NCBI GenBank assembly: GCA_018715105.1
Contig: DVMG01000283.1
Coordinates: 1-17,502 of the forward strand
Length of the DNA: 17,502 bases
Reading direction: 5' to 3'
DNA from: Candidatus Ventricola intestinavium
GTDB taxonomy: Bacteria; Bacillota; Clostridia; Christensenellales; Aristaeellaceae
Positions 7,195-14,688 of this stretch are shown in pieces. The number at the start of each line of letters is the position of its first letter. The first letter of the stretch is position 1. The notes beneath the pieces are model-generated. The model made no database searches. It saw nothing but the letters and a program-made list of their open reading frames with translations, and was not told the origin of the DNA. The position numbers and the translations under genes were made by a program.

Positions 7195-8265
7195 ATGAGC
7201 GATATCCGGATTGAGGCCGGAAAGCTTCGCGCGTTTATGGAGCGCGCATTTGAAAAAGAGGGATTTGACACCCATCAGGCGCAGCGCATAGCGGATGTGC
7301 TGATGCAGGCGGATCTGTTCGGCATTGAGAGCCACGGCGCGCAGCGCATGATGTATTATCATCAGAACATCGCCTCCGGGAGCATCGACGTGCATGCGCA
7401 TGCGCAAACCCTGCGCGAAACGCCCGTTTCCGCGCTGATGGACGGGCATTTTGCCATGGGGCAGCTGACGGCGGCCAGGGCCATGGAGACAGCCATGGAA
7501 AAGGCGAAAAAAACAGGCGTAGGCCTTGTGGCGGTCCGCAATTCCTCTCACTATGGGATTGCGGGATACTACCCGCTGATGGCGGCCCGGGAGGGGCTCG
7601 CCGCGTTCTCCATGACCAATACGGGCCCCATCATGGTGCCCACGTTTGGGCGGGAGATGATGCTGGGCACCAATCCGCTGGCCTTCAGCATGCCGGCCGA
7701 TCCCTATCCATTCTGGTTTGACGCCTCGACAACGGTGGTGACCCTGGGCAAGGTGGAAGTCTATGACAAACGGGGCAGGGAGATGCCCGAGGGATGGACG
7801 ATCGACGGCGAAGGACGCGTGTGCCGGGATGCGCATGCGATGAATGCCTCCATTTTGGCGGGCGGGCGCGGAGGGATCCTGCCGCTGGGAGGAGAAGGGG
7901 AGACGCACAGCGGGCACAAGGGATACGGACTGGCCATCATGGTGGAGGCGCTCACGGGTGTGCTGGCCCAGGGACTGCTCTGCCCACAGATGTGCGGCGC
8001 GCACGGCGACCACACCAGCCACTTCTTCCTGGCGTTTGATCCGGCGATGTTCGGCGATGCGCACGAGATCCGCACGCGGATGAGCGAATACCTGCAGATG
8101 CTGCGCGACAGCGAGAAGGCGCCCGGGCAGGAGCGCATCTATACGCCCGGGGAAAAGGCCCATGAGGCGATGGCCGACCGCCTTGAAAACGGCGTGCCGG
8201 TGGAGGAAAACACGCTGGCCGAGCTGCGGCAGATCGCGCGGGAGCTTGATATAGCCCCCCTCTGA
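7195..8265 (+). CDS. Malate/L-lactate dehydrogenase superfamily (Ldh_2) NAD(P)-dependent oxidoreductase
   Basis: A 356-residue cytoplasmic oxidoreductase of the Ldh_2 family, which is distinct from classical Rossmann lactate dehydrogenases. Members reduce or oxidise 2-oxo acid/2-hydroxy acid pairs (malate, ureidoglycolate, 2,3-diketogulonate, sulfolactate). Visible family hallmarks are ESHG (about 45-48), the catalytic RNSSHYGIAGYY block with His119, GTNPLAFSMPA (158-168) and HKGYGLAIMVE. Length is normal for the family. AGGAGG sits just before the ATG, 13 bases after the second glycosyltransferase, so it is probably co-transcribed. The exact substrate cannot be read from sequence, and its neighbours give no pathway clue. 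Confidence 0.9.
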   Translation: MSDIRIEAGKLRAFMERAFEKEGFDTHQAQRIADVLMQADLFGIESHGAQRMMYYHQNIASGSIDVHAHAQTLRETPVSALMDGHFAMGQLTAARAMETAMEKAKKTGVGLVAVRNSSHYGIAGYYPLMAAREGLAAFSMTNTGPIMVPTFGREMMLGTNPLAFSMPADPYPFWFDASTTVVTLGKVEVYDKRGREMPEGWTIDGEGRVCRDAHAMNASILAGGRGGILPLGGEGETHSGHKGYGLAIMVEALTGVLAQGLLCPQMCGAHGDHTSHFFLAFDPAMFGDAHEIRTRMSEYLQMLRDSEKAPGQERIYTPGEKAHEAMADRLENGVPVEENTLAELRQIARELDIAPL

Positions 8266-8299
8266 CAGGCTGTGCGGGAATCAACAGGAGGCGAGGACG

Positions 8300-9613
8300 A
8301 TGCACAGGATGACAGAGGGAAGCATTGCGCGGCATCTTTTGGCGTATGCCATCCCCATGATCCTGGGAAATTTCTTCCAGCTGACGTATAACGCGGTGGA
8401 CTCAATCATCATCGGCAAATTTGCGGGGGAGAGCGCGCTGGCCGCCGTGAGCTCAGCCAATCCGGTGATGACGATTGTGATCCTGGGAGTATCGGGCATC
8501 AGCATCGGGGCGTCGGTGCTGATGAGCCGGTTTTACGGAGCGGGCGACGAAGAGAGCCTGCGCCGGGAAGTGGCCACGACCGTTCTTTTTGGCGCGGCGG
8601 CCTCGGTGGTGGTGCTCCTGGCCGGGCTTGCCGCTTCCGGGCCGATCCTGCGGCTGATGAACGTGCCGCCGGAAATCCTGCCCCTGGCCACCCGGTATCT
8701 GCGCATCATCTTTCTGGGCTTCCCGTTTACGTTTCAATATAACATCCTCGCGGCGGCCCTGCGCAGCGTGGGCGATTCGCGCACACCTGTGATCTTCCTG
8801 GCCCTGGCCAGCGTGCTCAATGCCGGGCTGGACCCGGTGCTCGTGGGGGTGCTGCACTGGGGGGTGACGGGTGCGGCGGCCTCGACGGTGCTGGCCGAGG
8901 CGGTCAGCGCGCTGCTGTGTGCGTGGCATATCCGCAGAAGGATCCCGATTCTGCACATCCGCGAGATGCGTGTGGATCGGGCGCTTTTGAAGGAAACGAT
9001 TTCGTCCGGCGCCGTGACGGCGCTTCAGCAGGCCTGCCAGCCGGTGGGCAAGGCGCTGATTCAGAGCGTGATCAACGCGCAGGGGATCACCATGATTGCG
9101 GCGTTCAACGCGGTGAGCCGGGTGGATGATTTTGCATGCATTCCCGAACAGAGCATCTCCTCGGGCATGATGACGTGTATCGCGCAGAACCGCGGCGCGG
9201 GCAGGCGGGAGCGCATCGGGCGAACCCTTGCCTGCGGCATGGGGATCGAGGCGGCATACGGCGTGCTGATCTGCCTGGTGACGCTCGCGCTCAAGGAGCC
9301 GCTCATGCGGCTCTTTGCCGCGCAGGATGGAGCGGGCATGGTCGAAATGGGCGTGGATTATCTGGCCCTGATGGCGTTTTTTTACATCCTGCCCGGTCTG
9401 ACGAACGGCATCCAGGGATATTTCCGCGGCATGGGCGAAATGCGCACCACCCTGGCGGCGACTTTTATCCAGATTTCCGTGCGCGCGCTGGCGGTGGGTC
9501 TGCTTGTGCCGCGCGTGGGCCTGCTCGGCGCGGCGTGGGCCTGCGCCGCTGGATGGTGCTGCATGCTTGTTTACGCAGGTGTGCGCTACCGCAGGGTGAA
9601 AAAGAAGGAGTGA
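8300..9613 (+). CDS. MATE family efflux transporter
   Basis: A 437-residue multidrug and toxic compound extrusion family protein with about 12 predicted membrane helices, an Na+ or H+ driven antiporter. The family opening is clear: SIARHLLAYAIPMILGNFFQ, then YNAVDSIIIGKFAGESALAA. The two-fold pseudo-repeat appears again in the second half (AVSRVDDFACIPEQSISSGM, QNRGAGRRERI, then GIQGYFRGMGEMR). The length is usual and both halves are intact. The start ATG has AGGAGG about nine bases upstream. It follows the dehydrogenase by 34 bases with no visible terminator between, so it probably closes the recQ-led transcript. The exported compound is unknown. Confidence 0.93.
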   Translation: MHRMTEGSIARHLLAYAIPMILGNFFQLTYNAVDSIIIGKFAGESALAAVSSANPVMTIVILGVSGISIGASVLMSRFYGAGDEESLRREVATTVLFGAAASVVVLLAGLAASGPILRLMNVPPEILPLATRYLRIIFLGFPFTFQYNILAAALRSVGDSRTPVIFLALASVLNAGLDPVLVGVLHWGVTGAAASTVLAEAVSALLCAWHIRRRIPILHIREMRVDRALLKETISSGAVTALQQACQPVGKALIQSVINAQGITMIAAFNAVSRVDDFACIPEQSISSGMMTCIAQNRGAGRRERIGRTLACGMGIEAAYGVLICLVTLALKEPLMRLFAAQDGAGMVEMGVDYLALMAFFYILPGLTNGIQGYFRGMGEMRTTLAATFIQISVRALAVGLLVPRVGLLGAAWACAAGWCCMLVYAGVRYRRVKKKE

Positions 9614-9625
9614 CGCATGCAGGGC

Positions 9626-9667
9626 GGGGAAGCGCATTTTCCCTGTGGGCATCGTTCTCCCCTTTTT
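9626..9667 (+). terminator. Probable terminator after the MATE gene
   Basis: GGGGAAGCG (9626-9634) pairs with CGTTCTCCCC (9653-9662) allowing one bulge and one G-T pair, and is followed by five T (9663-9667). It lies just after the MATE stop at 9613. The loop is long (18 bases) and can itself fold through CCC/GGG. Confidence 0.55.
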
Positions 9668-9729
9668 AAGTGGCCGGATGAAAGGCCCAAAAAGCAGGAA
9701 GAACAGAAAAACGAAAGGAATGGATTTGG

Positions 9730-10835
9730 ATGAACGAGGTTCTTCAGCCGGAACATTCAGCGTATCACCGAGGAATCCGCAGGCCGCGATCCGCTTGATC
9801 AGCGGCAGGATGTTGGAACACCGGCCCCCGGGTGCCGCTGACCCTGCGCCCGTATTTTAAGCAGGAGCATATGGCCCTGCCCCCATCTCCCAGATGGCGG
9901 AACTGGATCTTGAGACGACCTATCCGCAGGCCAGCGTGGGCGACCTGGCTTATATCAGAACCTGCGCCGTGGCTGATCGGGACTGTGAGGCGGTTTTAAA
10001 CGTCGCCGGGAATGCCGAAATCTGGTTCAATGGCGAAAAGGTCTATGCGGGCAATGCGCAGGAAAAAGGGCTGCACGAACTAACGCAGGAGGACTATCAC
10101 CAGGTGCCGGTGCAGATGCGCGAGGGAAAAAACGACCTGCTGATGAAATGCCGCAAGGGCGAAAACAGCTGGGGACTGATGCTCTATATAGCCTATCCGC
10201 GTTATCCCTTCCGGTGGACGCGCGATTACCTGCTTTCCGTCCGCCCCCACACGCCCGTTTGACGAGGTGGAGGGAATCGAGGGGTTTGCACATATCGGGC
10301 CACTTCCCGGGGCAATGGACACCCGGCAGATGCAGGAGGCTGTTGAGCAGGGCAGGATATGGCGACACACTGTCTCTGCCTTCGGGCAGCATCCAGTGGC
10401 AGCCGCGCTGGGACGAGGCCTGCCGCGGTTCACGGCGTTCCCTTTATACAAAATTCACACGATGTGGGCGGATGATTTATATATGAGCTGCCCCTTCCTG
10501 GCCAGACTGGCCCGCCTGACCGGGGAGGCGAACTATGCAGATGAAGTGTATCGCCAGGTGAAGGGCTTTTATAAGCGGCTGTGGATTGAGGAAGAGAAGA
10601 TTTTCTCTCACATCTATTTTGTGGAGGAAAAAGCGATGAGCAGGGTGCCGTGGGGCCGGGGAAACGGCTGGATTGCGGTGACGCTCACGGAGATTCTGGC
10701 GCTGCTGGCTGCGGACGACCCGCGCTGGCAGGAGGCCCTGCACCTGTTTCAGCATTTCATGTAGGGGATTGCGCCCCTTCAGGACGCATGCGGCATGTGG
10801 CATCAGGTGCTCAACCCTCCTCCTCCAGGGAGGCG
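9730..10835 (+). pseudogene. GH105-like glycoside hydrolase (unsaturated uronyl hydrolase) pseudogene
   Basis: Pieces of one protein can be read only by changing frame. NIQRITEESAGRDPLDQ (frame of 9740) is followed by RVPLTLRPYFKQEHMAL (frame of 9814), then a beta-rich segment from 9894 (ISQMAELDLETTYPQ through AEIWFNGEKVYAG to LLMKCRKGENSWGLML). Another shift near 10255 leads to MWADDLYMSCPFLARLARL and VPWGRGNGWIAVTLTEIL. An in-frame TAG at 10762 is followed by GIAPLQDACGMWHQVLN in the same frame, after which the gene is cut off near 10830. The WADDLYM, WGRGNGW and LQD-x-GMWHQVL motifs are those of GH105 enzymes, which remove unsaturated uronic acid from pectin fragments. Much of the catalytic barrel is missing between about 10350 and 10440. 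It is clearly dead. The exact start is unknown; ATG 9730 is a guess. Confidence 0.8.
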
Positions 10836-10847
10836 GACGAACGGGAT

Positions 10848-10890
10848 AAAAACGGGGCTTTCTCCCCGAAGGGAGAAAACCCCGTTTTTT
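10848..10890. terminator. Bidirectional rho-independent terminator
   Basis: AAAAACGGGG (10848-10857) pairs with CCCCGTTTTT (10880-10889), continued by an inner stem TTTCTCCC/GGGAGAAA closing a CGAA loop. The T run on one strand and A run on the other allow termination in both directions. It ends the minus-strand flavoprotein gene (stop at 10918) and would also stop transcription from the GH105 remnant. Confidence 0.9.
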
Positions 10891-10917
10891 ATGCCCGGCT
10901 CCTGCAGGAGGGAAGGC

Positions 10918-12729
10918 TTACTCAAGCCCCAGAGCGTATTTCGCCGCGTTTTCGCCGGCCAATTTGCCCCAGACCAGGTTGCCCGTGTTGCCCGTGCCGC
11001 CGATGGTGGTGCGGCCGAACACATTGGCGGTGCCCACGATTTCACCCGCCTGATACAGGCCGGGGATGGGATCGCCCTCGGCGTTGATGACCTGCGCCTT
11101 TTCATTCATCAGGGGGCCGCCCTCGGTGATCATGATATAGGGCGTGGTCTCAAAGATGTAGTAGGTGCCGCCGGTGAAGGCCTTCATCAGGCGGGTACGG
11201 CCGAAGTCTTCATCATAGCCGTTTTCGGCATAGACGTTGTATTTTTCAATGGTCTTTTCAAGGTTTTCGGCGTTGATGCCCGCCTTCTGGGCCACTTCCT
11301 CAATCGTCGAGCCACTGAAAAGGATGTTTCCTTTGGCCAGCTGATCCTCAAACTTGGACCAGTCCGTATCGCCGGTGATAATGGGCTTGCCCTGCGCCTT
11401 CAGGTCATCCACCATCGCCTGATCCACCATGATGTAGACGATGTTGTCACCCTTTGTCCACCAGGAGGTGATTTCGTCATAGCTGGAACCGTCCTCATTG
11501 CCCAGCTCATCCACGAAGCGCTCGCCGTCCTTGTTGATGAAAATCAGATAGGGGAAATCCTTCACGCGGATGGACATGGTGCGCGTCAGGCCGCCCTCCG
11601 GCGTCTTGAGGCCGCCGGCATAAGCGGTGAGGAAATCCATGTTGCTCAGCACAGCGCCGGCCTTCTCCGCCATGAGCATGCCGTCTCCCGTGGAGAACCA
11701 GGAAGAAGTGGTGGTGAAGTTTTTGAAGTTATAGCGGGTGACCAGCTCCTCGGAATAGCCATAGCCGCCTGTGCAAAGCACGGTGGACTTGGCCAGATAT
11801 TCCGTGCCATCTTCCGCCTTCGCGCCGATGACGGTCTCCCCGTCCATCAGCAGTTCGGTAGCGGGGGTTTCAAAGAGGATGCAGCACTGGCCCTCGTCGA
11901 TATAGGGCTTGAGAGCGCCGTAGATCACGTCCGTGAGGGAAGAACGAACGCAGCTGGAGACACGATCCACGCTCAGCGGCTCATAGAGTGTAGGCTGGGA
12001 GGGGGTGCGGCTCTGCTCAGAGGCGAACTCCACGCCCAGATCGACCACATAATCGACCTCCTCGCCGCAGTGCTCGGCGAAGTAAAGCGTCAGATCTTCA
12101 TTCCAGGTGTACTCCACGCCGGGATTGCGGCTGCGATAGCCTTCATTGAGACGGCGCACATCTTCCACCAGCAGCTGGGGATCGTCCTCAATGCCGGCTT
12201 CGGCCTGAAGCTTGCTGTTGATGCCGATCAGCGTACCGCCGCCGATGGTGCCGCCCACCCGGTCGGTCTTTTCCAGGATGACGACCTTCGCGCCGTTTTC
12301 GCAGGCCTCAATGGCCGTGCGCATGCCGGCCACGCCGGCGCCGATCACCAGCACATCCGGATCCTCAATGGTTAAGACCTGCTCGTCTTCCTCATCCTGG
12401 CCCAGGGCGTTTTTCACCGCGGCCATGATGCCGTTGGACGTCAGCGTCGCGCCGGAGGCCGCATCCACATCGGCGCTCTGTTTTTCCACAATCGCTGCGG
12501 GCACCTGCTCCAGCGCCGGATCGCAGATGCCGGCCGTGTCGCTGTGGCTGAGCACATCCACCGCGGCAATCTGGCCGCCCTCCACCGTCACGCTCACCCG
12601 GATTTCACCGCCGAAGCCGTTTCCGGTGCCCTCATAAACGCCGTCGGTCAGCCCTTCGGCGAAGGCTGCGGCGCCGGTCAGGCTCAGGGCGAGAATCAGC
12701 GCGCAGGCTACGCACAAAAACCGTTTCAT
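10918..12729 (-). CDS. Secreted FMN-binding, FAD-dependent reductase of the fumarate/urocanate reductase superfamily
   Basis: A 603-residue exported flavoprotein. A signal peptide (cleavage near AAAFAEG, about 20-26) is followed by an FMN-binding domain (about 27-108). That domain contains DAASGAT (89-95), the motif whose Thr95 would carry FMN attached by an ApbE-type flavin transferase. Then comes an FAD domain with VIGAGVAG (128-135) and ILEK (E153), a capping domain, and the C-terminal FAD segment GLYQAGEIVG. Such enzymes pass electrons through FMN to FAD and reduce an external acceptor outside the membrane. Compared from memory with Shewanella flavocytochrome c3, the residues matching Arg402, His504 and Arg544 appear to be Glu412, Ile534 and Thr575, so the substrate is probably not fumarate. 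It is a single gene with its own promoter, AGGAGG site and terminator. No ApbE or membrane electron donor gene is in view. Confidence 0.9.
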   Translation of the reverse strand: MKRFLCVACALILALSLTGAAAFAEGLTDGVYEGTGNGFGGEIRVSVTVEGGQIAAVDVLSHSDTAGICDPALEQVPAAIVEKQSADVDAASGATLTSNGIMAAVKNALGQDEEDEQVLTIEDPDVLVIGAGVAGMRTAIEACENGAKVVILEKTDRVGGTIGGGTLIGINSKLQAEAGIEDDPQLLVEDVRRLNEGYRSRNPGVEYTWNEDLTLYFAEHCGEEVDYVVDLGVEFASEQSRTPSQPTLYEPLSVDRVSSCVRSSLTDVIYGALKPYIDEGQCCILFETPATELLMDGETVIGAKAEDGTEYLAKSTVLCTGGYGYSEELVTRYNFKNFTTTSSWFSTGDGMLMAEKAGAVLSNMDFLTAYAGGLKTPEGGLTRTMSIRVKDFPYLIFINKDGERFVDELGNEDGSSYDEITSWWTKGDNIVYIMVDQAMVDDLKAQGKPIITGDTDWSKFEDQLAKGNILFSGSTIEEVAQKAGINAENLEKTIEKYNVYAENGYDEDFGRTRLMKAFTGGTYYIFETTPYIMITEGGPLMNEKAQVINAEGDPIPGLYQAGEIVGTANVFGRTTIGGTGNTGNLVWGKLAGENAAKYALGLE

Positions 12730-12775
12730 TCTTTTTCATCCTCCTTATCATGCAGTCGTTTTACGGCTTAACCCC

Positions 12776-12804
12776 AGTATAGCTTTTTGTCGGTTTTCTG
12801 TCAA
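12776..12804 (-). promoter_or_regulatory. Strong sigma-A promoter for the secreted flavoprotein
   Basis: On the minus strand TTGACA (12799-12804) and TATACT (12776-12781) are separated by 17 bp. The ribosome binding site AGGAGG (12740-12745) follows within a leader of about 40 bases. The -35 matches consensus perfectly. Confidence 0.85.
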
Positions 12805-12805
12805 T

Positions 12806-12820
12806 GTGATTTCGTGATTT
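12806..12820. repeat. Tandem 7-bp direct repeat next to the -35 element
   Basis: GTGATTT occurs at 12806-12812 and again at 12814-12820 (plus-strand reading), one base apart, so with an 8-bp period. It lies directly upstream of the flavoprotein -35 box. The position suits an activator or repressor site, but no regulator is identified. Confidence 0.5.
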
Positions 12821-13014
12821 TATCCAAATCTTGTTTTGTTGATAAAAAATATGTCCCATAACACTTTGCCGGCGCGTTGAAACCGGGGCCCGGCGGGAGA
12901 AAGATATGCCAAACTTGCGCATGCTTGCAGGAAAGAACCGGGCGGGGCTCGAATCCATACAGTATCATAAAAAAGAAAAAGTCCGGGGAAAGAAAAGGCG
13001 GCGATGCAGATCCC

Positions 13015-13857
13015 ATGAAGTTCACCAAGATGCAGGGCATTGGCAACGATTATGTGTATGTGAACACCTTTGAAGAGAGAATTGGGGATCCTCAGAAGCT
13101 GGCAAAGGCCCTCAGCGACAGGCATTTCGGCGTGGGCAGCGACGGCCTCGTGCTCATCGCCCCCAGCGAAAAGGCGGATTTCCGCATGGTGATGTATAAC
13201 GCGGATGGCTCTCAGAGCGCCATGTGCGGCAACGCAAGCCGGTGTGTGGCCAAATACGTCTATGAGCGGGGGATGACGCGCAAGACCGTGCTCACGCTGG
13301 AAACGGGCGCAGGCATCCGGACGCTTTACCTCACGGTGTGGGGCGGCCGGGTTGAAAGCGTGCGCGTGGATATGGGCAGGCCGGTCACGGAATGCGAACG
13401 CGTGCCCTGCCTGCTGGGAAAGGGCGTCGTCACGCGCAGGGAGATCCGGGCGCTTGACCGGGTGTTTGAGATTACGCCCGTCTCGATGGGCAACCCGCAC
13501 GGAGTTCTCTTTTTTGACGAGCCGGTGGAGGGGCTTGACCTGGGCCGCTATGGACCTGCGCTGGAAAGCCATCCGGCTTTTCCGGAAAAAGTGAATATCG
13601 AGTTTGTCAACGTTTTGTCACCGGGGTGGCTGCGCATGCGGGTGTGGGAGCGGGGAAGCGGCGTGACGCTTGCCTGCGGCACGGGCGCCTGCGCGGCGCT
13701 TGTGGCGGCCAGCCTGTGTGGCCTGGCCGGGCGGAAGGCGCAGCTGGTGCTGGACGGCGGCGAGCTCCTCATCGAGTGGGAGGAGACGACGGGCCATGTC
13801 TTCATGACCGGGCCTGCCGCGCATGTGTTTGACGGAGAATACGACGCACCGATGTAA
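13015..13857 (+). CDS. dapF: Diaminopimelate epimerase
   Basis: A 280-residue cytoplasmic enzyme converting LL- to meso-diaminopimelate, the precursor of lysine and of the peptidoglycan cross-link. The two catalytic cysteines are present in their motifs: C71 in MCGNASRC and C221 in ACGTGACA. Other family motifs are MQGIGNDYVYV, GVGSDGLVLI, YNADGS and GNPHGVLFF. I start at ATG 13015 (MKFTKMQGIGNDY), the family start; the upstream extension of the frame is intergenic. The ribosome binding site is imperfect (AAGGCGGCGA, 12995-13004). A TATCAT at 12963-12968 could be a -10 element, but no good -35 accompanies it. The HD-domain gene follows after 19 bases, so the two are probably co-transcribed. 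Confidence 0.96.
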   Translation: MKFTKMQGIGNDYVYVNTFEERIGDPQKLAKALSDRHFGVGSDGLVLIAPSEKADFRMVMYNADGSQSAMCGNASRCVAKYVYERGMTRKTVLTLETGAGIRTLYLTVWGGRVESVRVDMGRPVTECERVPCLLGKGVVTRREIRALDRVFEITPVSMGNPHGVLFFDEPVEGLDLGRYGPALESHPAFPEKVNIEFVNVLSPGWLRMRVWERGSGVTLACGTGACAALVAASLCGLAGRKAQLVLDGGELLIEWEETTGHVFMTGPAAHVFDGEYDAPM

Positions 13858-13876
13858 GCGGAAAGCGAGGGAGCCC

Positions 13877-14479
13877 ATGACGCTGGTGACACAGGCCGTT
13901 GTTTTTGCGGCGCAGGCACACGACGGCGCGCTGCGAAAAGGTTCACAGATCCCCTATATCGTGCACCCGATGGAGGCGGTGGCCATCGCATCCACCCTCA
14001 CGGATGACCCGCATGTGCTGGCCGCCGCGGCGCTGCATGATGTGATGGAGGACTGCGCGGTGGATTATGATACGCTCCTGGCGCGGTTTGGCTCCAGGGT
14101 GGCGGATCTGGTGCGCGACGAGAGCCAGCCGCAGGGCGGAAATCCCTGCCGGAGCTGGGGGATGCGCAAGCGGGAAACCGTCAGGCGCCTTGAAGCCGGA
14201 AGCCGCGAGGCCCAGATTGTGGCGCTGGCGGATAAGCTGAGCAACATGCGCGCCATCGGCCGGGATTATGCACGCGAAGGGGAGGCGGTGTTCCTCCGCT
14301 TTCATCAGCAGGACAAGCGGATGCACGCATGGTATTACCGCAGCTGCGCGGCCCTGATGGAGGGGGAGCTCGGCCTGACGCAGGCATGGCGGGAGCTGAA
14401 AGGGCTCATTGACCGGGTGTTTGGCGACGTGCCCAGCCTGGAACCAGGCGAGGAGGAGGAAAACGCCTGTGCGGGCTGA
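13877..14479 (+). CDS. HD-domain phosphohydrolase, ppGpp-hydrolase (MESH1/SpoT-HD) like
   Basis: A 200-residue single-domain protein with the metal-binding pattern of the HD superfamily in its SpoT/MESH1 form: H30 in IPYIVHP, H54-D55 with E58-D59 in ALHDVMED, and D119 in ALADKLSN. The second box, as in RelA/SpoT hydrolase domains, is followed by a lysine- and arginine-rich helix (WGMRKRE). It most likely removes the 3'-pyrophosphate of (p)ppGpp or acts on a related nucleotide, using Mn2+. There is no synthetase, TGS or ACT domain. The start ATG 13877 lies 19 bases after dapF with GAGGGAG ahead. A longer frame starting inside dapF is less likely. Substrate assignment is by family only. Confidence 0.82.
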   Translation: MTLVTQAVVFAAQAHDGALRKGSQIPYIVHPMEAVAIASTLTDDPHVLAAAALHDVMEDCAVDYDTLLARFGSRVADLVRDESQPQGGNPCRSWGMRKRETVRRLEAGSREAQIVALADKLSNMRAIGRDYAREGEAVFLRFHQQDKRMHAWYYRSCAALMEGELGLTQAWRELKGLIDRVFGDVPSLEPGEEEENACAG

Positions 14480-14587
14480 AGCGCGGGAAAAAGCTCAAAA
14501 CGCCCCGGCGGGGGGCGCTGCCCCCTGAGACATCCGCAGGGGTAGAACGCATATTTCGCGCTTTTCGTGCAAAGCATGTCAAATCCC

Positions 14588-14616
14588 TTGACAAAGGGCC
14601 GTCCTTCCTGTATCAT
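14588..14616 (+). promoter_or_regulatory. Sigma-A promoter for purA
   Basis: TTGACA (14588-14593) and TATCAT (14611-14616) are separated by 17 bp. The leader to the purA GTG is about 65 bases. It contains a small hairpin GCGGC/GCCGC (14646-14650 with 14655-14659) followed by TTTCTCTTT, and a second pairing CTTTC/GAAAG (14659-14663 with 14671-14675) that overlaps the ribosome binding site. Confidence 0.85.
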
Positions 14617-14688
14617 AAATGACTGGTTAAAACACATTTCTTGATGCGGCTTTCGCCGCTTTCTCTTTGTGAAAGGGGTTGATCCTCC

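Noticed and set aside
10795..12375. A 526-codon open frame on the plus strand opposite the flavoprotein gene
   Set aside because: The minus strand encodes a complete, motif-rich flavoprotein with signal peptide, promoter and terminator. The plus frame has no recognisable domain and is a product of GC-rich codon bias.
12940..12962. A tRNA T-arm-like string (GGGCTCGAATCC) upstream of dapF
   Set aside because: The T-stem does not close, no acceptor stem, anticodon arm or CCA is found around it, and it sits in an ordinary leader region.
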